Shown: positions 1-8,191, numbered from the stretch's first letter. The stretch: 17,277 nt of DNA from JBGOUV01 sp041477815 (GCA_041477815.1 JBGOUV010000105.1:1-17277), one strand, 5' to 3'. The notes: generated from the sequence alone by a model not told the origin. A program made the numbers and translations.

Positions 1-377
1 CCCAGCGCTTCTCGGGCGACGAGCAAGGCCACGTGAAGAAGCTCCGCGGCATCCGCCTGGAGTGGACCCCCAACCGCAGCCAGATGCGCGAAGTCCCCGG
101 CTCCGAGTTCGAGCTGGAGGTGGACCTGGTCCTCCTGGCCATGGGCTTCCTCGGCCCCGTCCAGGAAGGTCTTATTAAGGACCTGGGCCTGGAGCTGGAC
201 GGCCGCCAAAACATTAAGGCGGATACCAATACCTACCAGACCAGCGTCCCCAACGTCTTCGCCGCCGGCGACGCCCGCCGCGGCCAGGCCCTGGTGGTGT
301 GGGCCCTGGCCGAAGGCCGCCGCGCCGCCCGCGCCGTCGATCTATACCTGATGGGCTCCACCAAGCTGCCGGGGTAA
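1..377 (+). CDS. gltD: Glutamate synthase small (beta) subunit, C-terminal part
   Basis: The reading frame is open at the left edge (the frame starts at base 3, and the visible protein begins QRFSGDEQGHVKKLRG), so only about the last 124 residues are present. The sequence matches the end of the FAD/NAD(P)-binding domain of GltD. The pattern VDLVLLAMGFLGPV is followed by TSVPNVFAAGDARRGQALV, the conserved GD motif that contacts the flavin, and then VVWALAEGRRAARAVDLYLMGS, the usual C-terminus. In the family, GltD passes electrons from NADPH to the large subunit, which makes glutamate from glutamine and 2-oxoglutarate in the cytoplasm. The next gene starts 38 bases after the TAA stop. It is functionally unrelated, so this is probably the end of a separate gltBD unit whose large subunit lies outside the window. 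Related oxidoreductases of the same fold are possible but less likely. Confidence 0.9.
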   Translation, partial: QRFSGDEQGHVKKLRGIRLEWTPNRSQMREVPGSEFELEVDLVLLAMGFLGPVQEGLIKDLGLELDGRQNIKADTNTYQTSVPNVFAAGDARRGQALVVWALAEGRRAARAVDLYLMGSTKLPG

Positions 378-415
378 CAGCTCACGCCCCTTGACACGGG
401 GTCTACCCTGGAAGT

Positions 416-3055
416 ATGGCCGACCATGACAAGCTGAACCGCCGCACCTTTCTCGGCGCCACTGCCCTGGTGCCCACGATTCTGCCGGCCGCCGCGCCGC
501 CGGTGACCTACAAATCCCCCGCCGGGAATGACATTCCCTTCCGCCGGGCGGACCTATATGCCGGGGGCCCGGTCCGTACCTTCACCGGGCAGCAGCTCGC
601 GCAGATTGCGTTTCCGCTGGGGGGGATCGGCACCGGGACGGTGTCGCTGGGCGGGCGGGGGGATCTGCGGGATTGGGAAATCTTCAACCGGCCAAACAAG
701 GGATGCAAGCTGCCGTTCACGTTTGTGGCGATTCGGGCGGGCGGCGTGACGCGCGTGGTGGAAGCCGCGATGCTGCCGCCGTATACCGGCGACCGGGGCT
801 TGCAGCGGTCGACGGCGGCGGGGTTGCCGCGCCTTGCCGGAGCCCGGTTTCGGGGGGAGTATCCGTTCGCGCGGATCGATTTTGAGGATGCGGATCTGCC
901 GGTCGCGATCAGCCTGGAGGCGTTCAATCCCTTCATTCCGCTGGAAGCCGATGACTCGGCGTTGCCGGTGGCGATCCTGCGCTATACGGTGAAGGCGAAG
1001 CGGGAGACGGACTGTTCGCTGGCGTTTTCATTGTTCAATCCGATCGGGAAGACTACCGGGTACGAACGGGTGGCGGCGGTGCGGCGGTCGCTGGCGGACC
1101 TGGGGAAGAACGTCAACGAGCGCATCGCCGGAGATGGGTATCAGGGAATTCTATTGCGGTCGGAGAAGTTCGCGGCCGGCGACCCGCGGTTCGGGACCAT
1201 GGCGCTGGTGACGACGGCGGCGGACGCTTCGTGGCTGGCGCGGTGGGATCAGGGATCGTGGTACGACGATATGCATAGGTGGTGGGATGAATTTTCGGCC
1301 ACCGGACGGTTTGGCGACCCGAATGTGGGGCCGCCGTCAGCAGAGGGGTTCTCGGATCTGTGCACCTTGGCGCCGCGGTTCACCGGGTCGGCGACGGTGA
1401 CTTTCGTGCTGGCCTGGCACTTCCCGGTGGTGGAGAATTACTGGAACCGGGAGCAGCAGGTGCGGGGCCAGCGGCTGCGGACACGGTACGCCGAGCGGTT
1501 TGCCGACGCTCGGGCGGTGGCGGAGTACGCGCTGAAGAATATGGACCGGCTGGAGGGCTGGACGCGGAAGTTTCACGGGGCCTTCTTTGGATCGACGCTG
1601 CCGGCGGCGGTGCTGGACGCGGCTTCGAGCCAGGCGTCGATTTTGCGGACTACCACCTGCCTATATCTGGAGGGGAAGGCGTTTCATGCCTTCGAGGGGT
1701 CGGACGACCAGTCGGGGTGCTGCCCCATGAATTGTACCCACGTGTGGAACTACGAGCAGACGCTGGCCCATCTGTTTCCGGAGCAGGAGCGGTTCATGCG
1801 CCAGACCGACTTCCGGCACAACCTGCGGCCGGATGGGAGCATGGCCTTTCGCACCCTGATCCCCTTGGGCGAGACCCTGTGGAACTTCAAGCCGGCGGCG
1901 GACGGACAGATGGGCTGCGTGCTCAAGGTGTACCGCGAATGGCAGATTTCGGGCGACGACGAGTTTGTGCGGGCGTTGTGGCCGGAAGTGAAGCGGGCGC
2001 TGGAGTATGCCTGGACCCAGTGGGACGCCGATCGGGACGGCGTCATGGAGGGGGAGCAGCACAATACCTACGACATCGAGTTCTACGGGCCGAATACCAT
2101 GATGGGGACGTTCTACCTGGCGGCGCTTGCGGCGGCGGCGAAGATGGGGACCGCCGTGGGCGATACGGCGGCGGCGGAGCGTTACGAGGAGCTGTACCGG
2201 CGGGGGGCGAAGAACCTGGACGAGACCTGCTGGGACGGGGAGTTCTACATCCAGAAGTACGACGAGGCGAAGCATACCAAGTATCAGTATGGGAAGGGCT
2301 GCCTGTCCGACCAGTTGCTGGGGCAGTGGTTCGCCACCGTGGCGGGCCTCGGATACGTGCTGCCGCGGGAGCGGGTGCGGCAAACGCTGGGGTCCATCTA
2401 CCGGCACAATTTCCACTCCGGATTCCGGGCCTTCGCCAACCCCCAGCGGATTTACGCCCTGGGGGATGAGAAGGGACTGCTGCTGTGCTCCTGGCCGAAA
2501 GGAGGGCGGCCGGCGATCCCCTTTGTATACTCCGACGAGGTGTGGACCGGAATCGAGTACCAGGTGGCGGCGCACCTGATCTACGAGGGGCTGGTGGACG
2601 AGGGTCTGGCCATCGTGAAAGGAGTGCGGGACCGCTACGACGGGCTGCGGCGGAACCCCTGGAACGAGATCGAGTGCGGCAACCACTACGCGCGGGCCAT
2701 GGCGAGCTGGGCGCTGGTGCTGGGGTTGAGCGGATATCTATACTCGGCGCCGGAGAAGCGGCTGCGGTTCGCGCCGCTGGTGAACAAGGACCGCTTCCGG
2801 TGTTTCTACTCGACCGGCGCCTCGTGGGGCGTGTTGTCGATGGCCGGAAAGACGGCGACGGTAGAGGTGTTGTACGGGAAGCTGGAGCTGGCGGAGCTGG
2901 TTCTGCCGGCGGCGGGGGAGTCGCGCACCACCGTGACCCGGGGGACGCGGGCGGCAGCGGCCACCAGCAGGATGGAGAACGGCGAGCTGCGCGTGAAGCT
3001 GGACCCGCCGGTGACCGTGGAGGCGGGGGACAAGCTGCGGGTGCGGATGGGATAG
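416..3055 (+). CDS. Tat-exported GH116 family glycosidase (GBA2-like, DUF608)
   Basis: The product has 879 residues. A twin-arginine signal (LNRRTFLGATALV, residues about 7-19) predicts export of the folded protein. An N-terminal beta-sandwich begins near IAFPLGGIGTGTVSLGGRGDLRDWEIFNRP (about 64-95), typical of the GBA2 N-domain. The alpha/alpha-barrel catalytic domain covers about 380-750 and includes CTHVWNYEQTLAHLFP, QHNTYDIEFYGPNTMMG, LSDQLLGQWFA and YSDEVWTGIEYQVAAHLI. Aligned from memory with human GBA2, the acid/base Asp677 (in QTYDGW) falls on D553. The nucleophile Glu527 (in LEGQEY) falls near E427 (FEGSDDQ), with E447 (NYEQ) as the alternative because the intervening segment carries an insertion with three Cys (C435, C436, C440). 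The family hydrolyses beta-glucosides, xylosides or N-acetylglucosaminides; the substrate here is unknown. A further beta domain occupies about 760-879. The ATG at 416 keeps the Tat signal; GGAAG lies unusually close (2 nt). It is first in a three-gene run with the aldolase and the receptor. Confidence 0.85.
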   Translation: MADHDKLNRRTFLGATALVPTILPAAAPPVTYKSPAGNDIPFRRADLYAGGPVRTFTGQQLAQIAFPLGGIGTGTVSLGGRGDLRDWEIFNRPNKGCKLPFTFVAIRAGGVTRVVEAAMLPPYTGDRGLQRSTAAGLPRLAGARFRGEYPFARIDFEDADLPVAISLEAFNPFIPLEADDSALPVAILRYTVKAKRETDCSLAFSLFNPIGKTTGYERVAAVRRSLADLGKNVNERIAGDGYQGILLRSEKFAAGDPRFGTMALVTTAADASWLARWDQGSWYDDMHRWWDEFSATGRFGDPNVGPPSAEGFSDLCTLAPRFTGSATVTFVLAWHFPVVENYWNREQQVRGQRLRTRYAERFADARAVAEYALKNMDRLEGWTRKFHGAFFGSTLPAAVLDAASSQASILRTTTCLYLEGKAFHAFEGSDDQSGCCPMNCTHVWNYEQTLAHLFPEQERFMRQTDFRHNLRPDGSMAFRTLIPLGETLWNFKPAADGQMGCVLKVYREWQISGDDEFVRALWPEVKRALEYAWTQWDADRDGVMEGEQHNTYDIEFYGPNTMMGTFYLAALAAAAKMGTAVGDTAAAERYEELYRRGAKNLDETCWDGEFYIQKYDEAKHTKYQYGKGCLSDQLLGQWFATVAGLGYVLPRERVRQTLGSIYRHNFHSGFRAFANPQRIYALGDEKGLLLCSWPKGGRPAIPFVYSDEVWTGIEYQVAAHLIYEGLVDEGLAIVKGVRDRYDGLRRNPWNEIECGNHYARAMASWALVLGLSGYLYSAPEKRLRFAPLVNKDRFRCFYSTGASWGVLSMAGKTATVEVLYGKLELAELVLPAAGESRTTVTRGTRAAAATSRMENGELRVKLDPPVTVEAGDKLRVRMG

Positions 3056-3093
3056 CGGACAAAGCGGATCAACCCGGCCCTGTTTAATTTTCC

Positions 3094-3124
3094 TTGAACC
3101 GCCGGGTGCGGGCCTCCATACTGT
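3094..3124 (+). promoter_or_regulatory. Possible internal promoter before the aldolase gene
   Basis: The 85-base gap after the glycosidase gene is locally AT-richer than its surroundings. It holds TTGAAC (3094-3099) and, 17 bases on, CATACT (3117-3122), each 4 of 6 to the sigma-70 consensus; TACTGT at 3119 is an alternative with a 19-base spacer. A start site would then lie just before the GGGAGAGG ribosome-binding site at about 3126-3133. The match is weak, and read-through from the upstream gene is equally possible. Confidence 0.25.
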
Positions 3125-3140
3125 AAGGGAGAGGACACTT

Positions 3141-4043
3141 ATGAACGGGATTATTCCGGCGGTAATCACCCCTTTTGATGCAGAAGAGCGGATCGACTAT
3201 GGGGCGTTCGGGCGGATCATCGACCACCTGATCGGGGCGGGCGTCCACGGGTTGTTTTTCGGCGGCGGGCAGGGTGAATTCTTCTCCCTGACGGGCCTCG
3301 AGCGGCGGGTCATGATGCGCGAGGTCACGACCCTGGTGGCCCGGCGCGTGCCGGTGTACGTGGGCGTAGGGGCGGTCACGACTCGCGAGTCGGTCGAGCT
3401 GGCCCAAGCCGCCGGCGACGCCGCTGCCGATTACGCTGTGGTCATTACTCCCTACTACCTCAAGCCCAGCCAAGCGGAGCTCCTGGAGCACTACCTGGCG
3501 ATTTGCCGGCACTCGCCGGCGCCGGTGGTGGCCTACAACATCCCGGAGCGGACGGGCGTGGAGCTGAAGCCTCAGACGGCCCGGCGCCTCGCCGAGTTGA
3601 CGGACCGCTTTGTGGGACTGAAGGATTCGAGCGGAGACCTGGCGCAGTTTCAGGAGTTCGTGGACATCGGGCGGCAGGTGGGGCGGCCCATCGACGTGTT
3701 CATGGGGCGCGACCACATGATCCTGCCGGGGTTGGATATGGGGGGCGCGGGGGCGGTGTCGGCGTGCGCCAACGTTATCCCGCGCGTGTTTGTGGAGTTG
3801 TATGAAGCCTGGCAGCGCGGCGACCGGCGTCTGGCCGAGACCCTGCAGGAGCGGGCCAAGCCGCTGCGGATGGCCTTCTCGATGGGCACGTTCCCGGTGG
3901 TGGTGAAGGAGGCCATGAAGCTCGCCGGGTTGCCGGCCGGGGATTGCCGGCGTCCGGTGACGAACCTGTCGCCGGAGGAGCGGGAACGGCTGCGGGCGAT
4001 TGTGGAGGAGGTGCTGGAGGTCAGGACGCGAAGCGCGGCATAA
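3141..4043 (+). CDS. Dihydrodipicolinate synthase/N-acetylneuraminate lyase family aldolase
   Basis: The product has 300 residues, the normal length for the DapA/NanA class I aldolase family of (beta/alpha)8 barrels. The start MNGIIPAVITPF is typical. The Schiff-base lysine is K161 in VGLKDSSGD, and Y106 (TPYYLKP) and Y132/R137 (YNIPERTG) match the DapA tyrosine and arginine positions. The glycine-rich GTTGES loop is replaced by G42-G43-Q44-G45-E46-F47, so the two threonines that bind the pyruvate carboxylate and relay protons in DapA are missing. That argues against lysine biosynthesis and for a pyruvate-releasing or keto-acid-forming reaction on another substrate, such as a sugar-acid aldolase or dehydratase. 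The protein is probably cytoplasmic; no signal is seen. A good GGGAGAGG ribosome-binding site precedes the ATG. The gene lies 85 bases after the glycosidase and 33 before the receptor, consistent with one catabolic operon. Confidence 0.9.
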   Translation: MNGIIPAVITPFDAEERIDYGAFGRIIDHLIGAGVHGLFFGGGQGEFFSLTGLERRVMMREVTTLVARRVPVYVGVGAVTTRESVELAQAAGDAAADYAVVITPYYLKPSQAELLEHYLAICRHSPAPVVAYNIPERTGVELKPQTARRLAELTDRFVGLKDSSGDLAQFQEFVDIGRQVGRPIDVFMGRDHMILPGLDMGGAGAVSACANVIPRVFVELYEAWQRGDRRLAETLQERAKPLRMAFSMGTFPVVVKEAMKLAGLPAGDCRRPVTNLSPEERERLRAIVEEVLEVRTRSAA

Positions 4044-4048
4044 GGTTG

Positions 4049-4076
4049 TACAATAGCCCCCCAAGGGGGGTGTGTC
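4049..4076 (+). promoter_or_regulatory. TACAAT box and C6-AA-G6 hairpin over the receptor's ribosome-binding site
   Basis: TACAAT (4049-4054) is 5 of 6 to a -10 box, but no convincing -35 is seen. It is followed by six C (4057-4062), AA, and six G (4065-4070). The G run is the only Shine-Dalgarno candidate for the ATG at 4077 (spacing 6). In RNA the C run could pair with the G run and mask it. This is an observation of sequence only; regulation is inferred. Confidence 0.35.
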
Positions 4077-7000
4077 ATGAGATTCGCGCTGCTGCTGGGC
4101 TTCCCGCTCTTGGTGTTCGCCCAGGAATATCGCGGCACCATACTCGGCCGCATCACCGACCCCACCGGCGCGGTGGTGGTCGGGGCGTCCATTCAGGTCA
4201 TCAATGCCGGTACCGGCGTCGCTACCGGCACCAACTCGAATGACCAGGGCAACTACCAGGTTCCCTTCCTGCTCCCCGGCGATTACAAAGTCACCGTCGA
4301 GCACCCCGGCTTCAAGAAGGTCGAACGGCCGGACACCCGCGTTTCGATCAACTCCCAGGTGACGCTCGACTTCAGCCTGGAGGTCGGGGCCGCCGCCGAG
4401 ACCGTTACCGTCACCGCCAACGCCCCGCTGCTCACCACCTCCAGCGCGGATCTCGGCCAGGTAGTCGACAACGCCTATGTCGGCGGCATCGCCGTCAGCC
4501 TGTCCCGCAACGTCATCAACCTCACGCGGCTCGCCCCCGGCGTGACCGCCTCCGGCACCGGCACCTACACCTCGAACGCCCAGAGCGACCAGAGCATCTC
4601 GGGCGTCGGCTCCACCCGCGGCCGCAACGAGTTCATGGTCGATGGCATTCCCAATACCGTTCCCCAAGGCGGTGGCCTGATCGTCTTCGTCCCCTCCATG
4701 GACTCGGTCGAGGAGGTCAAGGTCCACACCACGCTGTTCGACGCCGCCTACGGCCACTCCAACGGCGGCGCCGTCAACATCACCACGCGCGGGGGCACCA
4801 ATCAGCTTCACGGCGCCGCTTACGACTACAAGCGCTGGCGGTCGCTCAACGCCAACAGTTGGACCAACAACCGCCTCGGCCTCCCCAAGCCTCCGGTCGA
4901 TTACAACCAGTGGGGCTACACCGTCGGCGGGCCGATCCGGCGCAACCATACCTTCTTCTCCACCTCCCTCGAGCGCGACAATGACGCCCGCGAGCTCACC
5001 CGCCAGGGCCGCGTGCCCAGTGAGGCCGAGCGCAATGGGGACTTTTCCCAGACCCTCACCCGGGTCGGCGCCGCCCCGCTCGCCGTTTACGACCCGACCT
5101 CCGGCACGCCGCGACAACCCTTTGCCGGCGCCCGCATCCCCGCTTCCCGCATCACACCGATTGGTGGTGCAGTCATCAAGCTCTGGCCCGCTCCGACCAT
5201 CTCCGGCGCCACCCAGATCGGCCGCATCAACTGGGCCAACACCGGCATCTACGCCGTCAAGCAGACGCAGAACAGCGTCCGCATTGACCACATCCTCTCC
5301 AACCGCCAGCGGCTTTTCGGCCGGTTCAGCCACATGCGCCGGTCGCAGGATCCCGACATCCTGTTCCCGGGCTTGTTCGACGTGGACGGCAGCTCGAGCG
5401 ACCTCAACATCGACCGTCGCCACTTCATCAACTTCGCCCTCGACGACACCTACACCTTCTCGCCGAGCTTCATCGGCTCCCTCCGGTACGGCCTGGCTCG
5501 CCGCGCCACCACCAACGATCTGGGCGCCGTCGGCTTGGACCCCGCCCCGCTCCGCCTGCCCGAGATCATCCTGCGCAACCAGCGCGTCTCCGGCTACCCC
5601 ATCTTCCGGCTGGGCGAAGGCATCCCCTCCGTCGGCACCAGCTCGAGCAAGGAGGCCAACGAGCTCCACGCGCTGCAGGCGAATTTCAACAAGCTCGCCG
5701 GCCGCCACAGCCTCAAGTTCGGCGTCGACTACCGGCTGGTCCGCTGGAACCGCCTGTCCCAGGGCAACCAGGCCGCCGGCGACTTCACCGTCACCCCCGT
5801 CTTCACCCAGGCCGACCCGTTCACCAATTCCTCGGCCGACCGCACCGGCAGCGCCATGGCCTCGCTATTGCTGGCGGCCGCCAACTCCGGCTCTATCGGC
5901 TACAACAGTCCGCTGTCGCTCCAGAACCACTATCTGGCCGGGTTCGTCCAGGAGGACTGGAAGGTCAACTCGCGCCTGACGCTCAACTTCGGCGTCCGCT
6001 ACGAGCTGGAAACTCCGTACACCGAGCGCTACAACCGCGTCAGCTACGGCTTGGACCGCGGCGCCCGGCTGCCGCTCCAGGTTCCCGGCCTCGACCTGCG
6101 CGGCGGGATCCTGTTTGCCGGCGTTGACAACCGCTCCCGCTACGAAGGCAGCACCGACCTCAACAACTTCGGTCCCCGCTTCGGCTTCGCTTTCAGCCTC
6201 CACCCCAAGACCGTGCTGCGCGGCGGCTACGGCCTGTTCTACAGCGGCCAGTCGTACAATACCGGGTTCCTCGGCGACGTCGGCGCGTTCAACGCCAGCA
6301 CCCCCTACGTCGGCTCCATCGATGGCGGGGCCACCCTGTTCACCACGCTCGCCAACCCCTTCCCCAGCGGGCTGCGCGATCCCCAGGGCGCAGCCAGCGG
6401 GCTGCTGGCCCAGATCGGCGACAGCCTCAGCTTCTTCGACGACCGGCGCGTCTCGCCTTACAACCAGCAGTGGCAGTTCAGCATCCAGCGCGAGCTGCCC
6501 TCCCAGATCCTGGTCGAGGCCGCCTATATGGGGATGCTGAGCCTGAAACAGTTCGAGAGCTTCGACCTGAACGAGAAGCCCGACCGCTTCCTCGCCCAGG
6601 GCGCCGCCGAGAACACGCGCGTGCCCAACCCGTTCCTCGGCGTGTTCCCGGCCACCTCCACCCTCGGTACCGGCTCCACCATCATCCAGCGCCGCCTCTG
6701 GCCCGCATTCCCGCAATTCACCAGCCTCACCGTGCAGGGGGCCAACACCGGCCGCGCCATCTACCACGCCCTCCAGCTCAAGGTGGAGAAGCGCCTCACC
6801 CACGGCCTGAATTTCATCTGGACCTACACCAACTCCAAGCTCCTCGACAACTACACCACCAGCATCATCAATGCGCGCCACTACCGCACGGTCTCCGAGT
6901 TCGATCAGGCCCAGGTGAGCCGGCTGGCGTGCACCTACCAGCTTCCGTTCCGCTCGGGCCACCCGGTCGGGCGGCGCGTGGTGGAGGGCTGGTCGCTCGG

Positions 7001-7412
7001 CGGCTTCATGACCCTGGCATCGGGATTGCCGCTGGGCATCAGCCAGACCAATGGCCGCCCCCTCCGCCTCCGCAACGCCGCCAAGAGCGGCTCCATCGTC
7101 AACCGGCTCAACGCTTACTTCGACACCACCGCCTTCGCGCCGCTGCCCAACCAGTACACGGTTTCGCCCGAGCCGCCCTACCTCGACGAGCTGCGCGCCC
7201 CCGGCACGCGCTCCCTAAGTCTGTCGCTCATCAAGGTAGTCCAGATCCGGGAGCGGCTGCGCGCGGAGATCCGCGTCGAGTCCACCGGCTTCACCAACAC
7301 CCCCAACTTCGACGCCCCCGGCACCAACATGTCCAACGCCGCGACCTTCGGGGTGATCAACTCCGCCGGCGGCTCGCGGTCGATGCAGATGGGCTTCCGG
7401 ATGATGTTCTAA
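4077..7412 (+). CDS. TonB-dependent receptor with N-terminal carboxypeptidase-regulatory-like domain (Oar/SusC-like)
   Basis: The product has 1111 residues. A signal peptide (MRFALLLGFPLLVFAQ) is followed by a carboxypeptidase-regulatory-like beta-sandwich at about 18-105 (GTILGRITDPTGAVVVGASI through GNYQVPFLLPGDYKVTVEHPGF). A TonB-box-like ETVTVTANAPLL follows, then a plug domain with NEFMVDGIPN and VEEVKVHTTLFDAAYGHSNGGAVNITTRGGTN. The long barrel ends SMQMGFRMMF, with the C-terminal Phe expected for outer-membrane insertion. It would span the outer membrane and import a large ligand using TonB energy; acidobacterial genomes carry many paralogues. Its place behind a glycosidase and an aldolase suggests a glycan or glycoside ligand, but the sequence does not name one. 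Codons end mostly in C, unlike the G-ending glycosidase gene on the same strand. The stop overlaps the convergent TPR gene by a few bases. Confidence 0.9.
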   Translation: MRFALLLGFPLLVFAQEYRGTILGRITDPTGAVVVGASIQVINAGTGVATGTNSNDQGNYQVPFLLPGDYKVTVEHPGFKKVERPDTRVSINSQVTLDFSLEVGAAAETVTVTANAPLLTTSSADLGQVVDNAYVGGIAVSLSRNVINLTRLAPGVTASGTGTYTSNAQSDQSISGVGSTRGRNEFMVDGIPNTVPQGGGLIVFVPSMDSVEEVKVHTTLFDAAYGHSNGGAVNITTRGGTNQLHGAAYDYKRWRSLNANSWTNNRLGLPKPPVDYNQWGYTVGGPIRRNHTFFSTSLERDNDARELTRQGRVPSEAERNGDFSQTLTRVGAAPLAVYDPTSGTPRQPFAGARIPASRITPIGGAVIKLWPAPTISGATQIGRINWANTGIYAVKQTQNSVRIDHILSNRQRLFGRFSHMRRSQDPDILFPGLFDVDGSSSDLNIDRRHFINFALDDTYTFSPSFIGSLRYGLARRATTNDLGAVGLDPAPLRLPEIILRNQRVSGYPIFRLGEGIPSVGTSSSKEANELHALQANFNKLAGRHSLKFGVDYRLVRWNRLSQGNQAAGDFTVTPVFTQADPFTNSSADRTGSAMASLLLAAANSGSIGYNSPLSLQNHYLAGFVQEDWKVNSRLTLNFGVRYELETPYTERYNRVSYGLDRGARLPLQVPGLDLRGGILFAGVDNRSRYEGSTDLNNFGPRFGFAFSLHPKTVLRGGYGLFYSGQSYNTGFLGDVGAFNASTPYVGSIDGGATLFTTLANPFPSGLRDPQGAASGLLAQIGDSLSFFDDRRVSPYNQQWQFSIQRELPSQILVEAAYMGMLSLKQFESFDLNEKPDRFLAQGAAENTRVPNPFLGVFPATSTLGTGSTIIQRRLWPAFPQFTSLTVQGANTGRAIYHALQLKVEKRLTHGLNFIWTYTNSKLLDNYTTSIINARHYRTVSEFDQAQVSRLACTYQLPFRSGHPVGRRVVEGWSLGGFMTLASGLPLGISQTNGRPLRLRNAAKSGSIVNRLNAYFDTTAFAPLPNQYTVSPEPPYLDELRAPGTRSLSLSLIKVVQIRERLRAEIRVESTGFTNTPNFDAPGTNMSNAATFGVINSAGGSRSMQMGFRMMF

Positions 7413-8191
7413 CGAAGGGTGCGGGCGTCGATGGTATGGCCCAGGAGGTTGTCGCGGGTCTGCGCGGCGGTGAGGCGCTGGAGTCGGGACTCGAGGCGGC
7501 GGGCGTCGCGCGCGCGCTTGTTGCGCCGCAGGGCCTGGGCGTAGTCGGCCAGAAGAGTCGCCACTACGGGGTGGTGGGGACCCAGCGTGGATTCGCGGAG
7601 TTCGAGGGAGCGGCGGTAGAGGGGTTCGGCGGCGGGGAACCGACCCTGCGCGTTGTAGAGGTTGGCCAGGTTGTGGAGAATGGCGGCTTCGACGGCGGGA
7701 TCGGGCGGGACCACGGCGTCGAGGGCGCGGCGGTGGAGGGCCTCCGCCTCGTCGTAGCGCTGCTGGAGGTGGCAGAGGCGGCCGAGGTTGGTGAGGACGG
7801 CGGCCCGCTCCTCGGCGTAGCCCTGCGGGTAGCGGTCCCAGATGGCCAAGGCGCGGCGGTAACCGGCTGCTGCGGCGACGAGGTCGCCCGTTTCCTGGTG
7901 CACGCGGGCCAGGGTGTTGAGGGTGCGGGCCACCTGGGGATGGTCCGGGCCGAACAGCGATTCCTTGAGGGTGAGGGCTTGCTGGAGGTGGCGCTCGGCG
8001 GTGGTGTATTGACCGTAGAAGCGGTGGATCTCTCCCAGGTTGTGGAGGATGGCGGCGGCGACGCCGTTGGGAGGGGTCAGGGCGAGGGCCTGCTCCAGGA
8101 GGGTGCGGGCTTCGGCGTAGCGGCCTTCGCGGCGGTCGAGCTCGGCGAGGTTGTTGAGACTGAGGGGATCGGCCGGCAGGAGAAGCGCCAT
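7409..8191 (-). CDS. Tetratricopeptide repeat protein (kinesin-light-chain type)
   Basis: The product has 260 residues from the ATG at 8191 and consists almost wholly of TPR hairpins. These include LSLNNLAELDRREGRYAEARTLLEQAL, AAILHNLGEIHRFYGQYTTAERHLQQALTL, VARTLNTLARVHQETGDLVAAAAGYRRAL, AVLTNLGRLCHLQQRYDEAEALHRRAL and AILHNLANLYNAQGRFPAAEPLYRRSL, with the spacer LFGPDHPQ / LGPHHPV typical of the kinesin-light-chain type. No catalytic domain is seen; a scaffold or protein-binding role is inferred. The start is uncertain. An in-frame ATG at 8254 would add 21 residues, overlap tetR by 26 bases and translate through a 16-bp palindrome; it would also give a signal-like stretch (RNRPIGLIMALLLPA). 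Neither start has a clear ribosome-binding site. I chose 8191 because the operator then lies just upstream. The protein starts abruptly in the first repeat, so an N-terminal loss is possible. Confidence 0.75.
   Translation of the reverse strand: MALLLPADPLSLNNLAELDRREGRYAEARTLLEQALALTPPNGVAAAILHNLGEIHRFYGQYTTAERHLQQALTLKESLFGPDHPQVARTLNTLARVHQETGDLVAAAAGYRRALAIWDRYPQGYAEERAAVLTNLGRLCHLQQRYDEAEALHRRALDAVVPPDPAVEAAILHNLANLYNAQGRFPAAEPLYRRSLELRESTLGPHHPVVATLLADYAQALRRNKRARDARRLESRLQRLTAAQTRDNLLGHTIDARTLR

Noticed and set aside
383..402. CCCC...GGGG stem after gltD as a terminator
   Set aside because: Only four pairs and no U run; too weak to call.
391..420. TTGACA followed after 18 bases by TATGGC, a possible promoter of the glycosidase gene
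   Set aside because: The -10 box would overlap the ATG at 416, so the start codon would not be in the transcript; no in-frame start downstream keeps the Tat signal.
1661..3062. Two long minus-strand frames (1661-2686 and 2043-3062)
   Set aside because: They are antisense to the glycosidase; the translations are Pro/Arg/Ser-rich and without recognisable motifs.
3084..5708. 874-residue open frame on the minus strand
   Set aside because: It is antisense to the aldolase and the receptor, both of which have clear family motifs. The translation is low in complexity (Gly, Ala, Asp, Val) and has no domain; long antisense frames are common in GC-rich DNA.
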